DNA from: Diphasiastrum complanatum
Lineage: Eukaryota > Streptophyta > Lycopodiopsida > Lycopodiales > Lycopodiaceae
DNA length: 64,000 bases
Direction of reading: 5' to 3'
NCBI GenBank assembly: GCA_029204225.1
Contig: CM055108.1
Location: 4,652,735-4,716,734, forward strand
The notes beneath the pieces were generated by a model. The model made no database searches, was not told where the DNA came from, and was given only the letters and a program-made list of their open reading frames with translations. Each line of letters starts with the position of its first letter. The stretch's first letter is position 1. Below are positions 25,323-36,717 of this stretch, in pieces. Made by a program: the position numbers and the translations under genes.

Positions 25323-25754
25323 GATGATCATAAAGGAATTATAAACGCGTGAAAGTGTATCAGAAGGCAATGCAGAAAATTTGGAAAGCTTTGGTCGCAA
25401 GAAAAATTCGCAAGAGCTTCGCTAGCACAAGTGAGGAATGAATCGAATTCAGCCAACTTATAGGTGAATTTGGTGGGTCCATTACACTGAATAGTAGTTT
25501 GGCTGATCAGTTCTGAACAAAAATTTGCAAGCATGTACAGTACTGTAAAAGTAGACTATAAAATTCTCGGAGAAGGTTTCTAGGGATTTGAACCTATCAG
25601 GCAAACGTTTTCTAGGGCTGATGAAGGATGAACTTTCGCCCAGGAGGGTCCTTCGCCCAGGTACTGTCATAAATGTATTTTCTCACAATCTGAACCTATG
25701 GACAACCTAATTTTGACATTTTAAGATCATCTAGCAGGTCGGTGAATGTTCATA
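25323..25754 (-). other. Integrase-ORF3 spacer with CGAAGG motifs
   Basis: Non-coding between the truncated integrase and ORF3. It contains repeats of the GGGCGAAGG type (about 25,630-25,665) that also crowd the 5' leader. Compared with the copy at 36,718-37,533 it is shortened: a deletion removed the integrase C terminus and the start of the spacer. Confidence 0.6.
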
Positions 25755-26650
25755 ATGAGGTTATGATGCTCGGCGAATTGACGAAGTTGTAAAGACTGAT
25801 CATCATTTAATCGTTCCGTTACTGCTATGCATAAAGATGGGATTAAAAATTCAATTGGCATAACAACATTTTGATCATAAACCAGTTGAAAAGGTGTTTG
25901 ATTTGTACTATTTTTGTAAGCGGTTCTGAATGCCCATAATGCTGCATACAGTTTATGTTCCTAATCAGACCGACTCGCTTCAACTGTCTTTGTCATAATG
26001 GTGCAGAGAATCTTATTGGAAGATTCAGCTTGGTCATTCCCTCTGGAATAATAGGGAGTACTAAATCTGTGTATAACAAAAAAATCTTCCAGTAAACACT
26101 TTATTGTTTGATTAACAAAGTGTGTACCTCGATCATTGACAATTTCGATCGGACATCCAAATCTGATTATAATAATTGCATATAGAAACTTGGCCGTAGA
26201 TTTCGCATCAGCCACTTTGACAGCTTTGGCTTCAACCCACTTGGTCATATAATCAGTTGCGATGATAATGTATCGGGCCTGAGATCCTTGCGCAATGGGA
26301 TGAATAGGACCAACATAATCCAGTCCCCATTTTTCAAACGGTGCTTGCGATAAAACCGGCTGTAAGGGTTCATAATTCTGTGGAGTAGGCCGTCGTGCTC
26401 GCTGGCAGACATCACATGTCTAAATAAAATTATCTGTGTCCTTATGAAGCGTAGGCCACCAACAACCGGATTGCAAAAGTTTGCGAACACTAATATCTGT
26501 AGAGAAGTGTCCTCCACCCATGCCATCATGTGAAAACATGATTAAATCTGGTACTTCATGCGGTAAAACACATCTTCGTAAAATATTATCTGATCCACGA
26601 CGATACAATTGTCCTGCAATTAATTGATAAGGTTGAGCCTTATGAATCAA
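25755..26650 (-). pseudogene. Ty3 integrase, C-terminally deleted
   Basis: The minus strand encodes the HHCC zinc module (HDGMGGGH ... CDVCQRAR), then the core with catalytic Asp in IIIATDYMTKWVEA, Asp in IVNDRGTHF and Glu in QAESSNK. Stops occur at about 26,420 and 25,957. The C-terminal domain present in the 36 kb copy (GPYRVKEI ... NGSRLRKFW) is missing: the frame jumps from SLQLRQ into spacer sequence at about 25,755-25,775. A frame-preserving sequence links it to RNase H upstream. Confidence 0.85.
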
Positions 26651-26659
26651 TTGTCTTTT

Positions 26660-27640
26660 CTATACTTTTGTCAAAGATTCATTGGGTTGTCCTAGCATCA
26701 GGTACTCAACAATATCTGTCACCCACTCAGGTACTGCTTCAACATAGAACAACGCAACATATGGCAGTTCATCATCCACTCCAGTATTAACTGGTGTGGA
26801 TTCAATTCGCGAAACGTGATCGGCTAGATAATGTTGCTTCCCCTTTCTGACCACAATTCGAAAGTCAAATTCAGTCAATAATAATAACCATCTTGCAATA
26901 CGTCCAGTATTACATGTCTTATTTATCAAGTAAAGTAATGGTTGATGATCCGTATAAAATGCAAAGTGCGTTTCCATGAGGTAGTGACAAAATTTCTGAA
27001 CAGAAAAAATCATGGCTAGCGCTTCACGTTCTGTAGTTGAATAATTATTCTCTGGATCTGTAAGTTGTCTGCTTGCAAATCGTATAGGATAATCCTTCTT
27101 ATAGTCACCTGGCTACGTCAAAACTGATCCAATGGCATATTTTGAGGCATCCGTATGAACATGAAACTCTCCAATCTGGAGAACGCAGTATTGATGCTGA
27201 AGATAATGTTTTTTTTAACTTTTCAAAGGCTTCTAACGCCTCTACTGCCCAAATAGGAACAATAGTTAATTTGTATATAGGTCGTGCTAGAAGATAATAA
27301 AAACTTGATAGTAGTTTGCATGACCCATAAACACATAAACTCCTCGAATTTTTGCTGGCGGTGGCAATTCCACGATAACTTTGATCTTAAAATAATCGGT
27401 GGCAATATGTCTTGATATCACATGTCCAAGCATAACTCCGTGCAAAATCCATATCTGGCATTTTTCTAGATTTAGAGAAATCTGATATTTGCGGCATCTT
27501 TCAAAGACTTTCACCAATCGATCCAGGTGGTCTGTATCTGTACTATAAACTCCCAAGTCGTCCGAGTAAATTTCAAGGAATTTCTGCAGATAATCTTTAA
27601 AGGCAAATTGCATTACTCTTTGGAATAAACTTGTAGGAAC
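26660..27640 (-). pseudogene. Ty3 reverse transcriptase C-terminal part and RNase H
   Basis: Starts abruptly at VPTSLFQRVMQFAF (about 27,640). The active-site box reads YSDDL instead of YVDDL (about 27,560). RT ends with the GHANYY block. RNase H has its Asp in HTDASKYAIGS, Glu in TEREALAM, and Asp in FYTDHQPL. Several stops lie between 27,240 and 27,100. The RT fingers and most of the palm are absent here and occur in the inverted cassette at 22,964-24,950. Confidence 0.85.
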
Positions 27641-29442
27641 TCTCCCAATGAGATATTGATCTTTTGCTAGACAAAATATTCATGAGTAATTCTGTATGTG
27701 GTGCTTCCGGTTCAGTCATCTTGAAGGGTTCTTCGTGATGATGTAATTGACTATTCATATCCGTACATAAATTTCTTGGAGGCTGCAATGGTGAAGACCA
27801 AACAGCTGTTACTTTAGCAGCTTCAAGTTCCTCTTCTTCTTGCAGATGTTTAATCCACTGTCTCATATCCTGATATCTTCGTTTTTCTGTATTAAGATTT
27901 GGATAGACTCTCGATGCTGTTGGTGTATCATTCAATGGTATAGAATCAGCAGGTACTGAATCCACTACTGGTTCTTTTGCTTTTGTGCTCTGGTGACCAC
28001 CATCAAGGGTGCACTTGGTTTATTTTGAGCTACTGATCCTTGCTTGATTGTTATCAAATTTACAGGTGCTGTAGCTGTGGTGGCTTCGGTCTTGCTGGAC
28101 AGTTTTTATAGCAATGCCCATATCCACAATCACGACATAATGGTACAAATTTTTCTTTATTTGGGCATTCTGCAACTCTATGATTTTCTCCACATGCAAA
28201 GCATCCAAGTGGTGCTCTGGCCCAATTTCTCGAGGCTTGTTGTTGAGCGGCAACATAAATGGCATACTGTTCTGAAGATCTACCTTCCCGATCATTACCA
28301 TAGCTCCATTGCTCAGCACTTCTGTAAGGTTCTGGTTCCATCAAATTGGCAGGAGGAGCGGAGTGTTTTGGTGGGGCAGACAAAGCTAGAAGTTTTGGGT
28401 ATCTAGGAGTAGATTGTCATAGTCTTGTTGCTGGATTTCATCCATACTGTGGATCTCGATATCCCATCTGGACATACCGTTGCTGAAATATCCGAGGGTT
28501 GAAGTTGCAAAAAGTAGTCTCATGGTCAGGTGAAGTACACAGATGGAAAACATTGATTTTCATTTGTTTTTTCAATTGAGGACACTCGTTCACTGTGTGA
28601 TTTCCTATACAAATAGAACACCAGACATTTTTCCTGGTAGAAAAGTTCTTTGCAAACTTCTCAGGTTCCTTGTTCGCTTCTCCGTGGAAATTTTTCAATG
28701 CTTTGATCTTCTCATCAAATTGCAACTGCAACTTTTCCATCTGTTTCTGCTAGGTCTTCCCAAGTTTCTCGAACTCGTTGAGCATCATTTCTGCAGTAGC
28801 ATTGGCATTCATTGATGCAATAGTGGTGGATGTCGTAGTAGTCTGCCTTGCTGTATAAGGCAACATACTGACATTCGGCTCATCATCTGAATATTCATCT
28901 TCCTCCCAAATTGCATCGTCCATAGCATTTTGCAAAAGTGCGTACTCATTATGGCGTTTCATCTCACGTCTGATCCGTTTAGGTAGGCTTGACAAAAACC
29001 ACATAATCATGGCATTTTCATTAATCAACTCAGACTCACATTTAGATCTAAGACGTTTCACCCTTTCGATGTAATATTGAACCATTTCCCGCTTTCCCAT
29101 TTTAATTTTACTTAAAAGTAGGAAAGGGTCTTCCATAAACTTCCGCGGTTTGAACCGCGTGATAAGGGCTCGTTTAACAACCTCCCAATCTATACGCTCA
29201 GTTTCATCTTGGTTATAGTATCAATCTTGTGTTGTGTCTGTTAAGGCCATAGGAAACAGCTTAAGTTTATCTTGAGGATAAATCTCACCATAGACCTCAC
29301 AGGATTCAACATAGATATGAAGAAATCTAACTGGATCGGTTAAGCCATTATATTTGGGTAGATCCAATCGGGGTGCTCTTCTAACAATAATTGGATTGAC
29401 CTCCTGTGGAGCACCTCCAGGAGTAGCTCTAGGGGCATCCAT
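27641..29442 (-). pseudogene. Ty3 gag with several zinc knuckles
   Basis: Starts at ATG 29440-29442 (MDAPRATPGG). The capsid-like region contains LDLPKYNGLTDP and RFKPRKFMEDPFLLLSKIKM, typical of plant Ty3 gag. A coiled segment (EKLQLQFDEKIKALKN) precedes knuckles CSICIGNHTVNEC (about 28,620-28,580), CFACGENHRVAEC (about 28,205-28,165) and CRDCGYGHCYKNC (about 28,140-28,100), all C-x2-C-x3-H-x4-C. In-frame stops lie near 29,220, 28,750, 28,437 and 28,059, and a shift separates 28,020 from the downstream linker (27641-27965), which is rich in Glu, Pro and Ser. Gag should bind genomic RNA in virus-like particles. The linker breaks off where protease should begin. Confidence 0.85.
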
Positions 29443-30725
29443 CTTTACAAATTTAGATCAAATCGATAATGAGATTGGATATAGATTTTTCCAAAAAACT
29501 ATCTCAGAGTAGATTTGCTAGCTCTATTCCACTATTCAAGAATCAGATTCTATATGATGAAAAACTTTCCGAAATTCGATCAATCGATACTTCTCAAAAA
29601 TGATAAATCTCTCAGAGTCAATTCAAAATTTATCAGATTTGATCCAAATTTTGACAGAGACTTGATCTGGAAAATCAGAAGCTAAAAATAGGACTGGTGA
29701 AGGTTCTCTAGGCGAAGGTTGTCTCGGCGAAGGTTCAACAGTGCTATTTTGGGATAAAAACTCTCTGAACACTTTTCTGACAATTTCTTGAAAAATAATC
29801 GTCGACTTCTCAGATGGAAGATCTGACACAGATAAAACTATGAAAAATTGAACGAAGGTTTCTGACACAAGAAAATACAGTTTTTGTAATCTGGCGAGGG
29901 TAAAAATCAAGATTTGACACAGATACAATTATGGAAAAATGGACGAAGGTAAAATATAGTTTCTGATGGTTGGCGAGGGTAAAATTCAAGATTGTCTATG
30001 ATCTGATAAAGAAGAATCTTCGCCAAACTCAAAAATAGTATTTTACTATAAATAGAATGTTCTGGAAACTCGACGAAGGTTCTGGCAACGGATCAAGAGT
30101 AATACTGGTAATTTTGCAAAAAAGTGAATTTTTTGACAAAAATATGACAATATGACAACTAATCCTCTGAAAACCTTTCTATTTTTGGTATTATTCTTCG
30201 TCGACCTGGCAGTAGATAGATCTGAATCACATCTAAGCACAAAGAATCGGACGAAGGTTCTTTTTTTGTATTTTTTAGGGTTTTGATAATTTTTGGTGTT
30301 TTTTTGGTGGTTTTTTTGATGTTTCTGGAAATTTGTTCGGAATTAATCTTCGCCCTTCAAACTAAAGGTTCTGTAAACAAAATCGAAGGTTTATGAAACT
30401 CGGCGAAGGTTTCCTGAAAGAGGGTAGAAAGTTCTGAGCTCTGATGACACTTTTTGTCTCTTTTTGACCAATTTGGCAGATTTGACCGATTTTTGTTAAT
30501 TTTTTTGATATCTCAGATCCAAATGGATCTTAAGATTGGTGATCTGAATAGCTTTTTCTGTTTAATAGTCAGACTAGATTTCAAACAAACAAATCCACTC
30601 AAATCTAGCAAATTCAATCCCAAACTAACCCTAAAATGCAGATCTAACACTATTCATGCCACGACAAGATGCCTAATGCAAGCTAACCATCAACCAAACA
30701 TGCTGCAAACTGAAAAATTGGCGTA
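29443..30725 (-). other. Long 5' leader with repeated GGCGAAGGTT motif
   Basis: About 1.3 kb of untranslated leader between primer site and gag, AT-rich with poly-T runs. It is punctuated by at least ten copies of variants of (G)GCGAAGGTT(C) between 29,700 and 30,410 on either strand. The length is common for plant Ty3 elements. The motif recurs in the integrase-ORF3 spacer and in the leader fragment at 46.0 kb. Confidence 0.7.
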
Positions 30726-30745
30726 GCTCCCTGACAACGGCGCCA
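30726..30745 (-). other. Primer-binding site, tRNA-Asp type
   Basis: On the minus strand TGGCGCCGTTGTCAGGGAGC begins four bases after the 5' LTR. It matches the tRNA-Asp-type site used by Athila-like plant Ty3 elements (family knowledge). Confidence 0.85.
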
Positions 30746-30749
30746 AAAT

Positions 30750-31503
30750 TGTAGTGGGTTTCTTTCCTTGCCTAACTTGAATCCAAGATCTAGTCAATCT
30801 AGCATCAAAGAGACGGAGTTAGTTGTCACGCGGAGGTTCGTTCCCATGAGAGCGATAGTATAGTTCAAATTTTAACATGAATGGAGGATCTAACACTACA
30901 TCCATCTAAGCATTAACACTACATCCATTAACCCTACTTCCATTAACCCTAAATCCACAACAATGATAGAAACTTACTCTTCTCTCTCTCCTTTTCTCTC
31001 TCACCAAAGCATAAGAAATAGCAATCCCAATAATGATCAAATCCAACAATTAGCAAATGCCAAAGAAAGCATGAGAAATGGAGGAAAAGAGAGGAAGAGC
31101 AAGGACATTCATTAATCCATTTTTAAAGAGAACCAATCTACTTTATTGAAATGAGGAAATGAACATTAGGAGCAACACGAGTTGGCCTCTTTTTATAGTA
31201 GAGAGGAGGACCCTAGCCTCTGAATTCTATTGGTCCAGTCTTGTCTCTCTTTTTATTCAAATTTAAAAAAGTGTGGGAACCATCAAAATTGGAGGGAAAC
31301 CCAACTTTATTCACTAACTTGACATTTAGGCCCTGTGACATTAAAAGTCCCGCAAAAAGGCCTAAAGTCCTTTTATTAACTTTTAACTAATCAATCAAAT
31401 AACTATGTGGTCATTCGGTTGGACTTACACACGCAGGGTGCCAAATCCCTCTCACTTGTTAACTAGGGTTAGGGTTGCCTTGGGATCTGCAAACCCTCCA
31501 ACA
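30750..31503 (-). repeat. 5' LTR of the 11.9 kb element
   Basis: 754 bp, TGTTGGAGGG at 31503 to CCCACTACA at 30750 on the minus strand. The main differences from the 3' LTR are scattered substitutions and a rearranged run of a short ACTACATCCATTA repeat near 30,895-30,945. Confidence 0.92.
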
Positions 31504-31508
31504 AAATG
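31504..31508. repeat. Target-site duplication AAATG, right
   Basis: Exact copy of 19622-19626, next to the CA terminus of the 5' LTR. Confidence 0.85.
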
Positions 31509-32990
31509 TCATCATGTTCTATGAGTAACAAAAGTTAAAATAGCAATGATCGACTTATACGGTGTTTTCTAATTTTGACGGCACCACGTGTGCTTAGTTC
31601 TAGAATTATCGGGCCGTCTTTCTTTTACGAGCCCTTTGAGGCTCTTAAGTAACTTTATCTTTGTAATTGCTTATTAGTGTGAATATACAGCTTGAGGGAG
31701 AGCAATTATGTTGTCTTGTCTTATTGCACTTGATGTTGTCCTGTGGTAATTGATTCGATGGGGTATTTAAACTGTATTCTCAACTTGGTATCAGATCCCT
31801 TGGTGGCTACAATCACCGGACATGAACAGAGAGCTGCGAATTCACGAGGGTTTGCGAGTTGGGAAATACAAAGCCAAGCCTATGGAGATTTGTGGAACAG
31901 CTCAAAAATGTAAAAAGGATTCAGAGATAAGGAATTGTCGGCTGAATCAGAAAGCAAGCAAAAATTGAAGCCCAAAATTCAGGAGGAGGGTTGCTTGGCG
32001 TTTGTGGTTGGCATGAATCCAATTGGATACCCATTTAAGAACGGTTTGAAACAAAAGACAGCTTATTGTAGAGCGACCTAAGTGGGATAGGTAGCTGCAA
32101 AAAGTATTTTTGAAAAAGACTGAATAAAGTCCAATAAAAGTTTGTTCTTCGTTCAACTAGGGTTTTAAGCTGAACAACTGTGAATCCTTCTTGTTTCTGA
32201 AGCTTTTTGGAAGCTGTAAGTCAGTGGTGGTGGGCGTCCTAACTGGTTGGAATGATTCTTGGAAGGTCGCGAGCAGCCATGCGCCAACAAGAGAGTTGAA
32301 TTCACATTTATAAATCTGCCATAGCTCAAGCTTGGTGAAGAAAGCTTGAAGAAAGTTGAAGATGGCGGTGACGGAGGTCACGGGCCAGAGTGCGCAGCCA
32401 GTCACGCTAATCCCGTAGTGCGTGGAGGGGTGTAGTGATCCCAAGAAGCTTGTTGGGTCCACCTAGAAGCCTATGATCGTTGGATCTGGGGTCATAGTGA
32501 TCAACGATTGAAATCGACTTGCCAAGGAGCGATCTAGACAGTCAGATATCAAGTAACCGTTGGATTTGTTGAATTCCAACTTGAACTTCATTTGAAAGGG
32601 CCTGAAGTGCAGAAGACATTTCAACTTCTTTAAAAATCTTCATCTTAAAATTTGAGTTGGGTCCTGAAGTTGGTGAAGAGTGAAGTCCCTTCAAGGTGAA
32701 AAGATAGTTCAAAAACATAAAGTGCCCTTATTTTCACCTCCTTTAGCCAATTTTGGCCAAATGAAAGGCTATAGCCTCTAAACGAAGGGCACCCTGACTG
32801 TACCTACAAGTACGGTACGTCAAAACAGAGTGATTTTTGTGGAAAAAGTGTTTGGAGCACTTCAAAAGTGATTTCACCATCCCATTGGGCACGTAGTCAG
32901 GAGTTGGTGACGAGAAGCATTTCGGAAGGCGACAACTCAAGTTGGAGAAGAGACTATGTTCATCAAGGGAAAATTCAAGGGAAAAAGCAA
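31509..32990 (+). other. Copia 5' region: LTR end, primer site and leader
   Basis: TGGTATCAGATC at 31786-31797 is a near match to the Copia tRNA-iMet primer site (usually TGGTATCAGAGC), so the sequence before it (from about 31,509) is probably the end of a 5' LTR. It does not obviously match the 3' LTR at 35,527, so pairing is unproven. From 31,800 to 32,990 I see a long degraded leader or gag region without a clear domain. Confidence 0.45.
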
Positions 32991-34710
32991 AAGTAAGTGG
33001 TCTAAATGATAAGATCAAGTGGATGCTTCTTCAAATGGTAAAAAGAAGGATAGATCAAATCTCAAGTGCTCCTATTGTGGCATCAAAGGACAACTTGCAA
33101 GTGAGTGCTACAAGCAGAAGAGAGTCAAGGAGGCTTGCTGATGATGGAGATCTAGATCCATGGTGGATTGATAGTTGAGCAAGTTCACACATGACTTTTC
33201 ACAAAGAGTACTTCACTTCTTTGTTGGCATATGGAGATGACAAGAGGGTGATCTACACAGCCAATGATGGTGAGTGTGCAATCAAAGGGATTGGCACAAT
33301 TTCTATTTCTCTTTCTACAAATAGGAATTTTCATTTGGAGGATGTCTTGTTTATTCCATCGATTACCAAGAATTTGTTTAGTGTAACTCAATTGCTAATG
33401 CAAAAGGTAAAAGGCAAGGGAAGTTGTTCAAACTAGATGCTTGTTTTATTGCTAACCAAGTTGGATGTGTTGCAAGACAACAAATACCTATTCAAGAAAT
33501 TTGGCATAAAAGGATGGGACACCTCTACTTCAAGTCATTGGAGGTAATGGCTAGAAAGAAGGTTGTGATAGGTCTTCCAAGGTCCTTAAGTGGCATCAAT
33601 CATGTTTGTGAGTCTTGTGCTTTGTCTAAGTCACATAGACTACCTTATGCTAGATCTACATCTAGATCTACAAAGCCTTTTCAAATTGTACATTCGGATA
33701 TTCATGGAATTACTACAATTAGCAATAGTGGAGCTAAGATGTACATAACTTTCATTGATGATTTTGTTGGATCTATCTACTAAAGAGCAAGGATGATGTG
33801 TATGATGTCTTTGTTAAGTTCAAGAATGCAAGGGAGGACCAATTTTCCACAAGGATCAAGTGCTTAAGGAGTGACAATGGTGGTGAGTACATATCTACCA
33901 AGTTCAAGGCCTTTTGTGATGAGCATGGGATCAAGAGGGAGTATACAGCAACAAGGACCCCACAACAAAATGGAGTGGCTGAAAGGAAGAATAGGACTTT
34001 ATGTGAAGTGCTAAAGCCATGAGGTTAAGTGCTAATCTTGATAAACCGTTTTGGGATCAAGCTTTGTTGTGTGCCAATTTCTTGTGCAATAGGTGGCCGA
34101 GTGCTATTTTGAATGGAAGGACACCTTTTGAGATGCTATTCAAGAGGAGGCCGAGCGTCAACTTTCTAAGAACTTTTAGATGCACATGCTATCTCAACAT
34201 TACTCTTGATGATAGGACCAAGGAGGATCCATCTTCAAGGAAAGGTATTTTTGTTGGATATAGTGAGGTGAGTAAAGCCTACAAGGTCTACATTCCTTCT
34301 ACTAACAAAGTGATTCTGGTAGAGATGTCATTTTTTATGAGAGGAAAATTCCAAAAGTGTCTTCAAGTACTATTGATGATGATGTGGATGGATATAACAT
34401 TCTTGATGTTGATGTTTAGGATCCTACTTTAGATGGTGATGATGATGGACCTTCATAAAAGTCAAAAGCCAAGGAGAACATCAAGGGGAAAACAAATGCT
34501 TTCAAGGCTCACATATGATGAAAAGGGTAAGCAAGTAGTTTCTGGAATCTATGTTGCTTTCCTAAACACTTTTGATGAACCTACAAGTGTATATGAAGCA
34601 AGGAAAGAAGAGGATTGGATTCAAGCAATGGATCTTGAGTATCAAGCTCTTTTGAAGAATGGAACATGGAGATTGGTGGAGTTACCTGAGGACAAAAAAG
34701 CTATTGGATG
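32991..34710 (+). pseudogene. Copia gag end, protease and integrase, multiply broken
   Basis: Order on the plus strand: degraded zinc knuckle CSYCGIKGQLASEC (His replaced by Gln, about 33,070-33,110); protease active site IDS-stop-ASSHMT, where the Gly codon has become TGA (about 33,165-33,195); pre-integrase HKRMGH and CESC (33,505-33,620). The integrase core follows with FIDDF, a frameshift near 33,783, SDNGGEY (about 33,870) and TPQQNGVAERKNRTLCE. A second shift at about 34,018 leads to the C-terminal FVGYSEVSKAYKVY block. The Ser/Asp-rich linker ends in a WRLVELPEDKKAIG segment that normally leads into RT. RT itself is replaced by the next feature. Confidence 0.8.
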
Positions 34711-35345
34711 TTTTCATGATTTTATAGCAAGTAATGGATTTGGAAAACAAAGTTTGCTCAATGACTTTGATGATCAAGAGGTTGATCTCAAAGGGCTTCA
34801 ACAAGGCAAAAAGGAGGATGGCATTTGGAGCTAGTCAAGAGCATAAAAGGAGAGTCAATTGGCAAAGATGTTATGGATTTGTTTTTGTAGGTTATTGAAG
34901 ACTCAAGTAAGGTCAAAGGAGCAGCAAGGAAGTGTTTGTCAAGTTTACTTTACTTGTTGTATCTCATGTTTGAGCATTTTCATGTGGATGTGTGCAAATT
35001 GTCAAGATATGGTAAAACCAGCTACATTGGTGAGCATCATTTTGATGTTGGATTTGTACTGGCAATCTTGGTTGGTTTTGTTGATGAAAATGAATCTATT
35101 GGAGTCTCATTATATCACTCATTCATGATCAAGTCATCAAGGTATGATGATATCTTGTGGCAAGATGGAGATGGAGGCTCATTCATAGAGTTTCACGGTG
35201 GATATATGGCAACAAAGGACAAGAAGGAGGAGACATGCAAGCAAATGTTGATTACTCACATTTATTGTTTGTTTGATGTATTTTTCTAGAGATTTTAGAG
35301 TTGGAAGCATGGCGGAATCATCTTATTTTCATTCTATGTGATTCT
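34711..35345 (+). other. Non-Copia coding-like segment in place of RT/RNase H
   Basis: About 630 bp occupies the place of RT and most of RNase H, between the AIGC start of RT and the RNase H tail. It contains no RT motif (no YVDD, no LYGLKQAPR). One frame is open from about 34,905 to 35,289 apart from a stop near 34,890 and encodes a fairly ordinary soluble-protein-like sequence: KVKGAARKCLSS, then a Leu/Tyr/Phe-rich helix, then an acidic segment with WQDGDGGSF. I recognise no family. It could be a transduced host-gene fragment, a fragment of another element, or a decayed filler captured during double-strand break repair. Confidence 0.5.
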
Positions 35346-35526
35346 TCATGTCATATTGAAATGATATGTCAACATTTTATGAGAGAACAAGTCATTGCAA
35401 AGGAGGTGGAGCTTCAACATGTGTCTTCAAGGAAATGTGTAGCATTGGGAAATGACTTGTTCATGAAGCATAGGACTTCACTTGGAGTGTTATCAAAGTC
35501 AATGCTAAAACTAGTTGAAGAGGGAG
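35346..35526 (+). pseudogene. Copia RNase H C-terminal tail
   Basis: The frame resumes with a Copia RNase H end: HIEMICQHFMREQVIAKEVELQHV and a terminal KHRTSLGVLSKSML block, running to a stop at the LTR boundary. The catalytic residues of RNase H lie in the replaced region, so this is only the tail. The purine-rich GAAGAGGGAG before TGTGAG is the likely polypurine tract. Confidence 0.75.
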
Positions 35527-35785
35527 TGTGAGAAAATCAACTAGTTTAATCATATTTGCTACATTTGTTTCTATGGCAATTAAGGCCAATTTCATATTAG
35601 ACTTAGAATTTGACTTTTCAAAGTTATATTAGCCTAAAAGCATTTAAATAAACACTTTTGGAATGAACAGATTCAAGTATGAATGTTGGGTACATTGAAT
35701 CTAGTCCTAAAAATGATAGGATTTTTCATATTGGAGGGAAACCAAGTGGCAATTTAGGTTTTGGACCTGCTATAAAAGAAAACAT
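35527..35785 (+). mobile_element. Copia 3' LTR, truncated
   Basis: Begins TGTGAGAAAATCAACTAG after the polypurine tract and matches the LTR remnant at 14,609-14,875. It stops near the TATAAAAG box, where the Gypsy fragment begins, so the downstream half was removed by that junction. Confidence 0.65.
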
Positions 35786-35889
35786 GTCACAACCAAAAAT
35801 TGGTTCTACTTTAGTCACCTTGTCTTGAGGCTTGAGGAAGTTGACATTATTGTTTATGAATTTGAATTAACTAATTTGGGTCGCTAGTT

Positions 35890-36717
35890 TCCAAAAACAA
35901 CAAACATTATCGTAGCAATTGATTATATGACTAGGTGGGTTGAGCCGAAGCTGTCAAAGTTGCTGATGCAAAATCTACGGCCAAGTTTCTCTATGAAAAT
36001 ATTATTATTAGATTTGGATGTTTGATAGAAATTGTCAACGATCGGGGTACACACTTTGTTAATCAAACGATAAAGTATTTATTGGAAGATTTTTTTGTTA
36101 TACACAGATTTAGTACTCCTTATTATACCAAAGGAAATGGCCAAGTTGAAGCTTCCAATAAGATTGTCTACACTATTATGACGAAAATAGTTGAAGCGAG
36201 TCGATCTGATTGGGAACATAAACTACATGCAACATTATGGGCATTCAAAACTGCTTACAAAAGTAGTACAAGTCAAACACCCTTTCAACTAGCTTATGGT
36301 CAAAATGCTGTCATGCCGATTGAATTTTTAATACCATATTTACACATAGCAGCAACAGAGCGGTTAAATGATGATAAGTCTTTACAACTACGTCATAAAG
36401 CATTGCACAAATTGTGTGAAACAAGATTGATGGCAGTTCATGCGTTAGCAGTAGAGAAAGCCCGCCGTAAGGCATGGCACGATCATCGATTACACAAAAA
36501 AGGTCTGAAAGCCGGAGGTCTCACACTGATGTACAAAACCAAGCTGATCAAGGGAAAATTGAAGTTTACCGGTGAAGGCCCATATAGAGTGAAGGAAATC
36601 ATGAACTATGGAGTAGTGATTCTTGAGCACTTGGATGGAAAACGGTTTGATACTCCTATGAATGGCAGTCGATTACGCAAGTTTTGGCAGCCTGCTCCGC
36701 CAGTCCAGCAAGCATGA
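35890..36717 (+). pseudogene. Ty3 integrase, second copy
   Basis: From about 35,900 the plus strand carries AIDYMTRWVE, with a small frameshift to 36,020. It then has an open 231-codon frame with Asp in IVNDRGTHF, Glu in QVEASNK, the LWAFKTAYKSS and MPIEFLIP blocks, and the C-terminal domain GPYRVKEIMNYGVVILEHLDG..NGSRLRKFW that the 19.6 kb copy lost. There is no chromodomain, as in Athila/Tat-type elements. RNase H and the zinc module are missing upstream, where the fragment abuts a Copia LTR. The ORF from 36,022 has no internal stop. Confidence 0.88.

Larger units (their letters stand above)
19627..31503 (-). mobile_element. Nearly complete Ty3/Gypsy retrotransposon with extra ORF3, 11.9 kb
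   Basis: Element read on the minus strand: 5' LTR 30750-31503, primer-binding site 30726-30745, leader, gag, RT remainder with RNase H, integrase, ORF3, polypurine tract 20370-20381 and 3' LTR 19627-20369. It is flanked by AAATG duplications. The tRNA-Asp type primer site and an integrase tail without a chromodomain place it near the Athila/Tat (non-chromovirus) branch; this is inference from family knowledge. Protease and the N-terminal RT are missing between gag and RT and are found inverted and permuted inside ORF3. Stops in every gene show that it cannot encode its own proteins. Most of the LTR length aligns closely, with a few substitutions and small indels, so the insertion is not very old. 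Confidence 0.9.
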
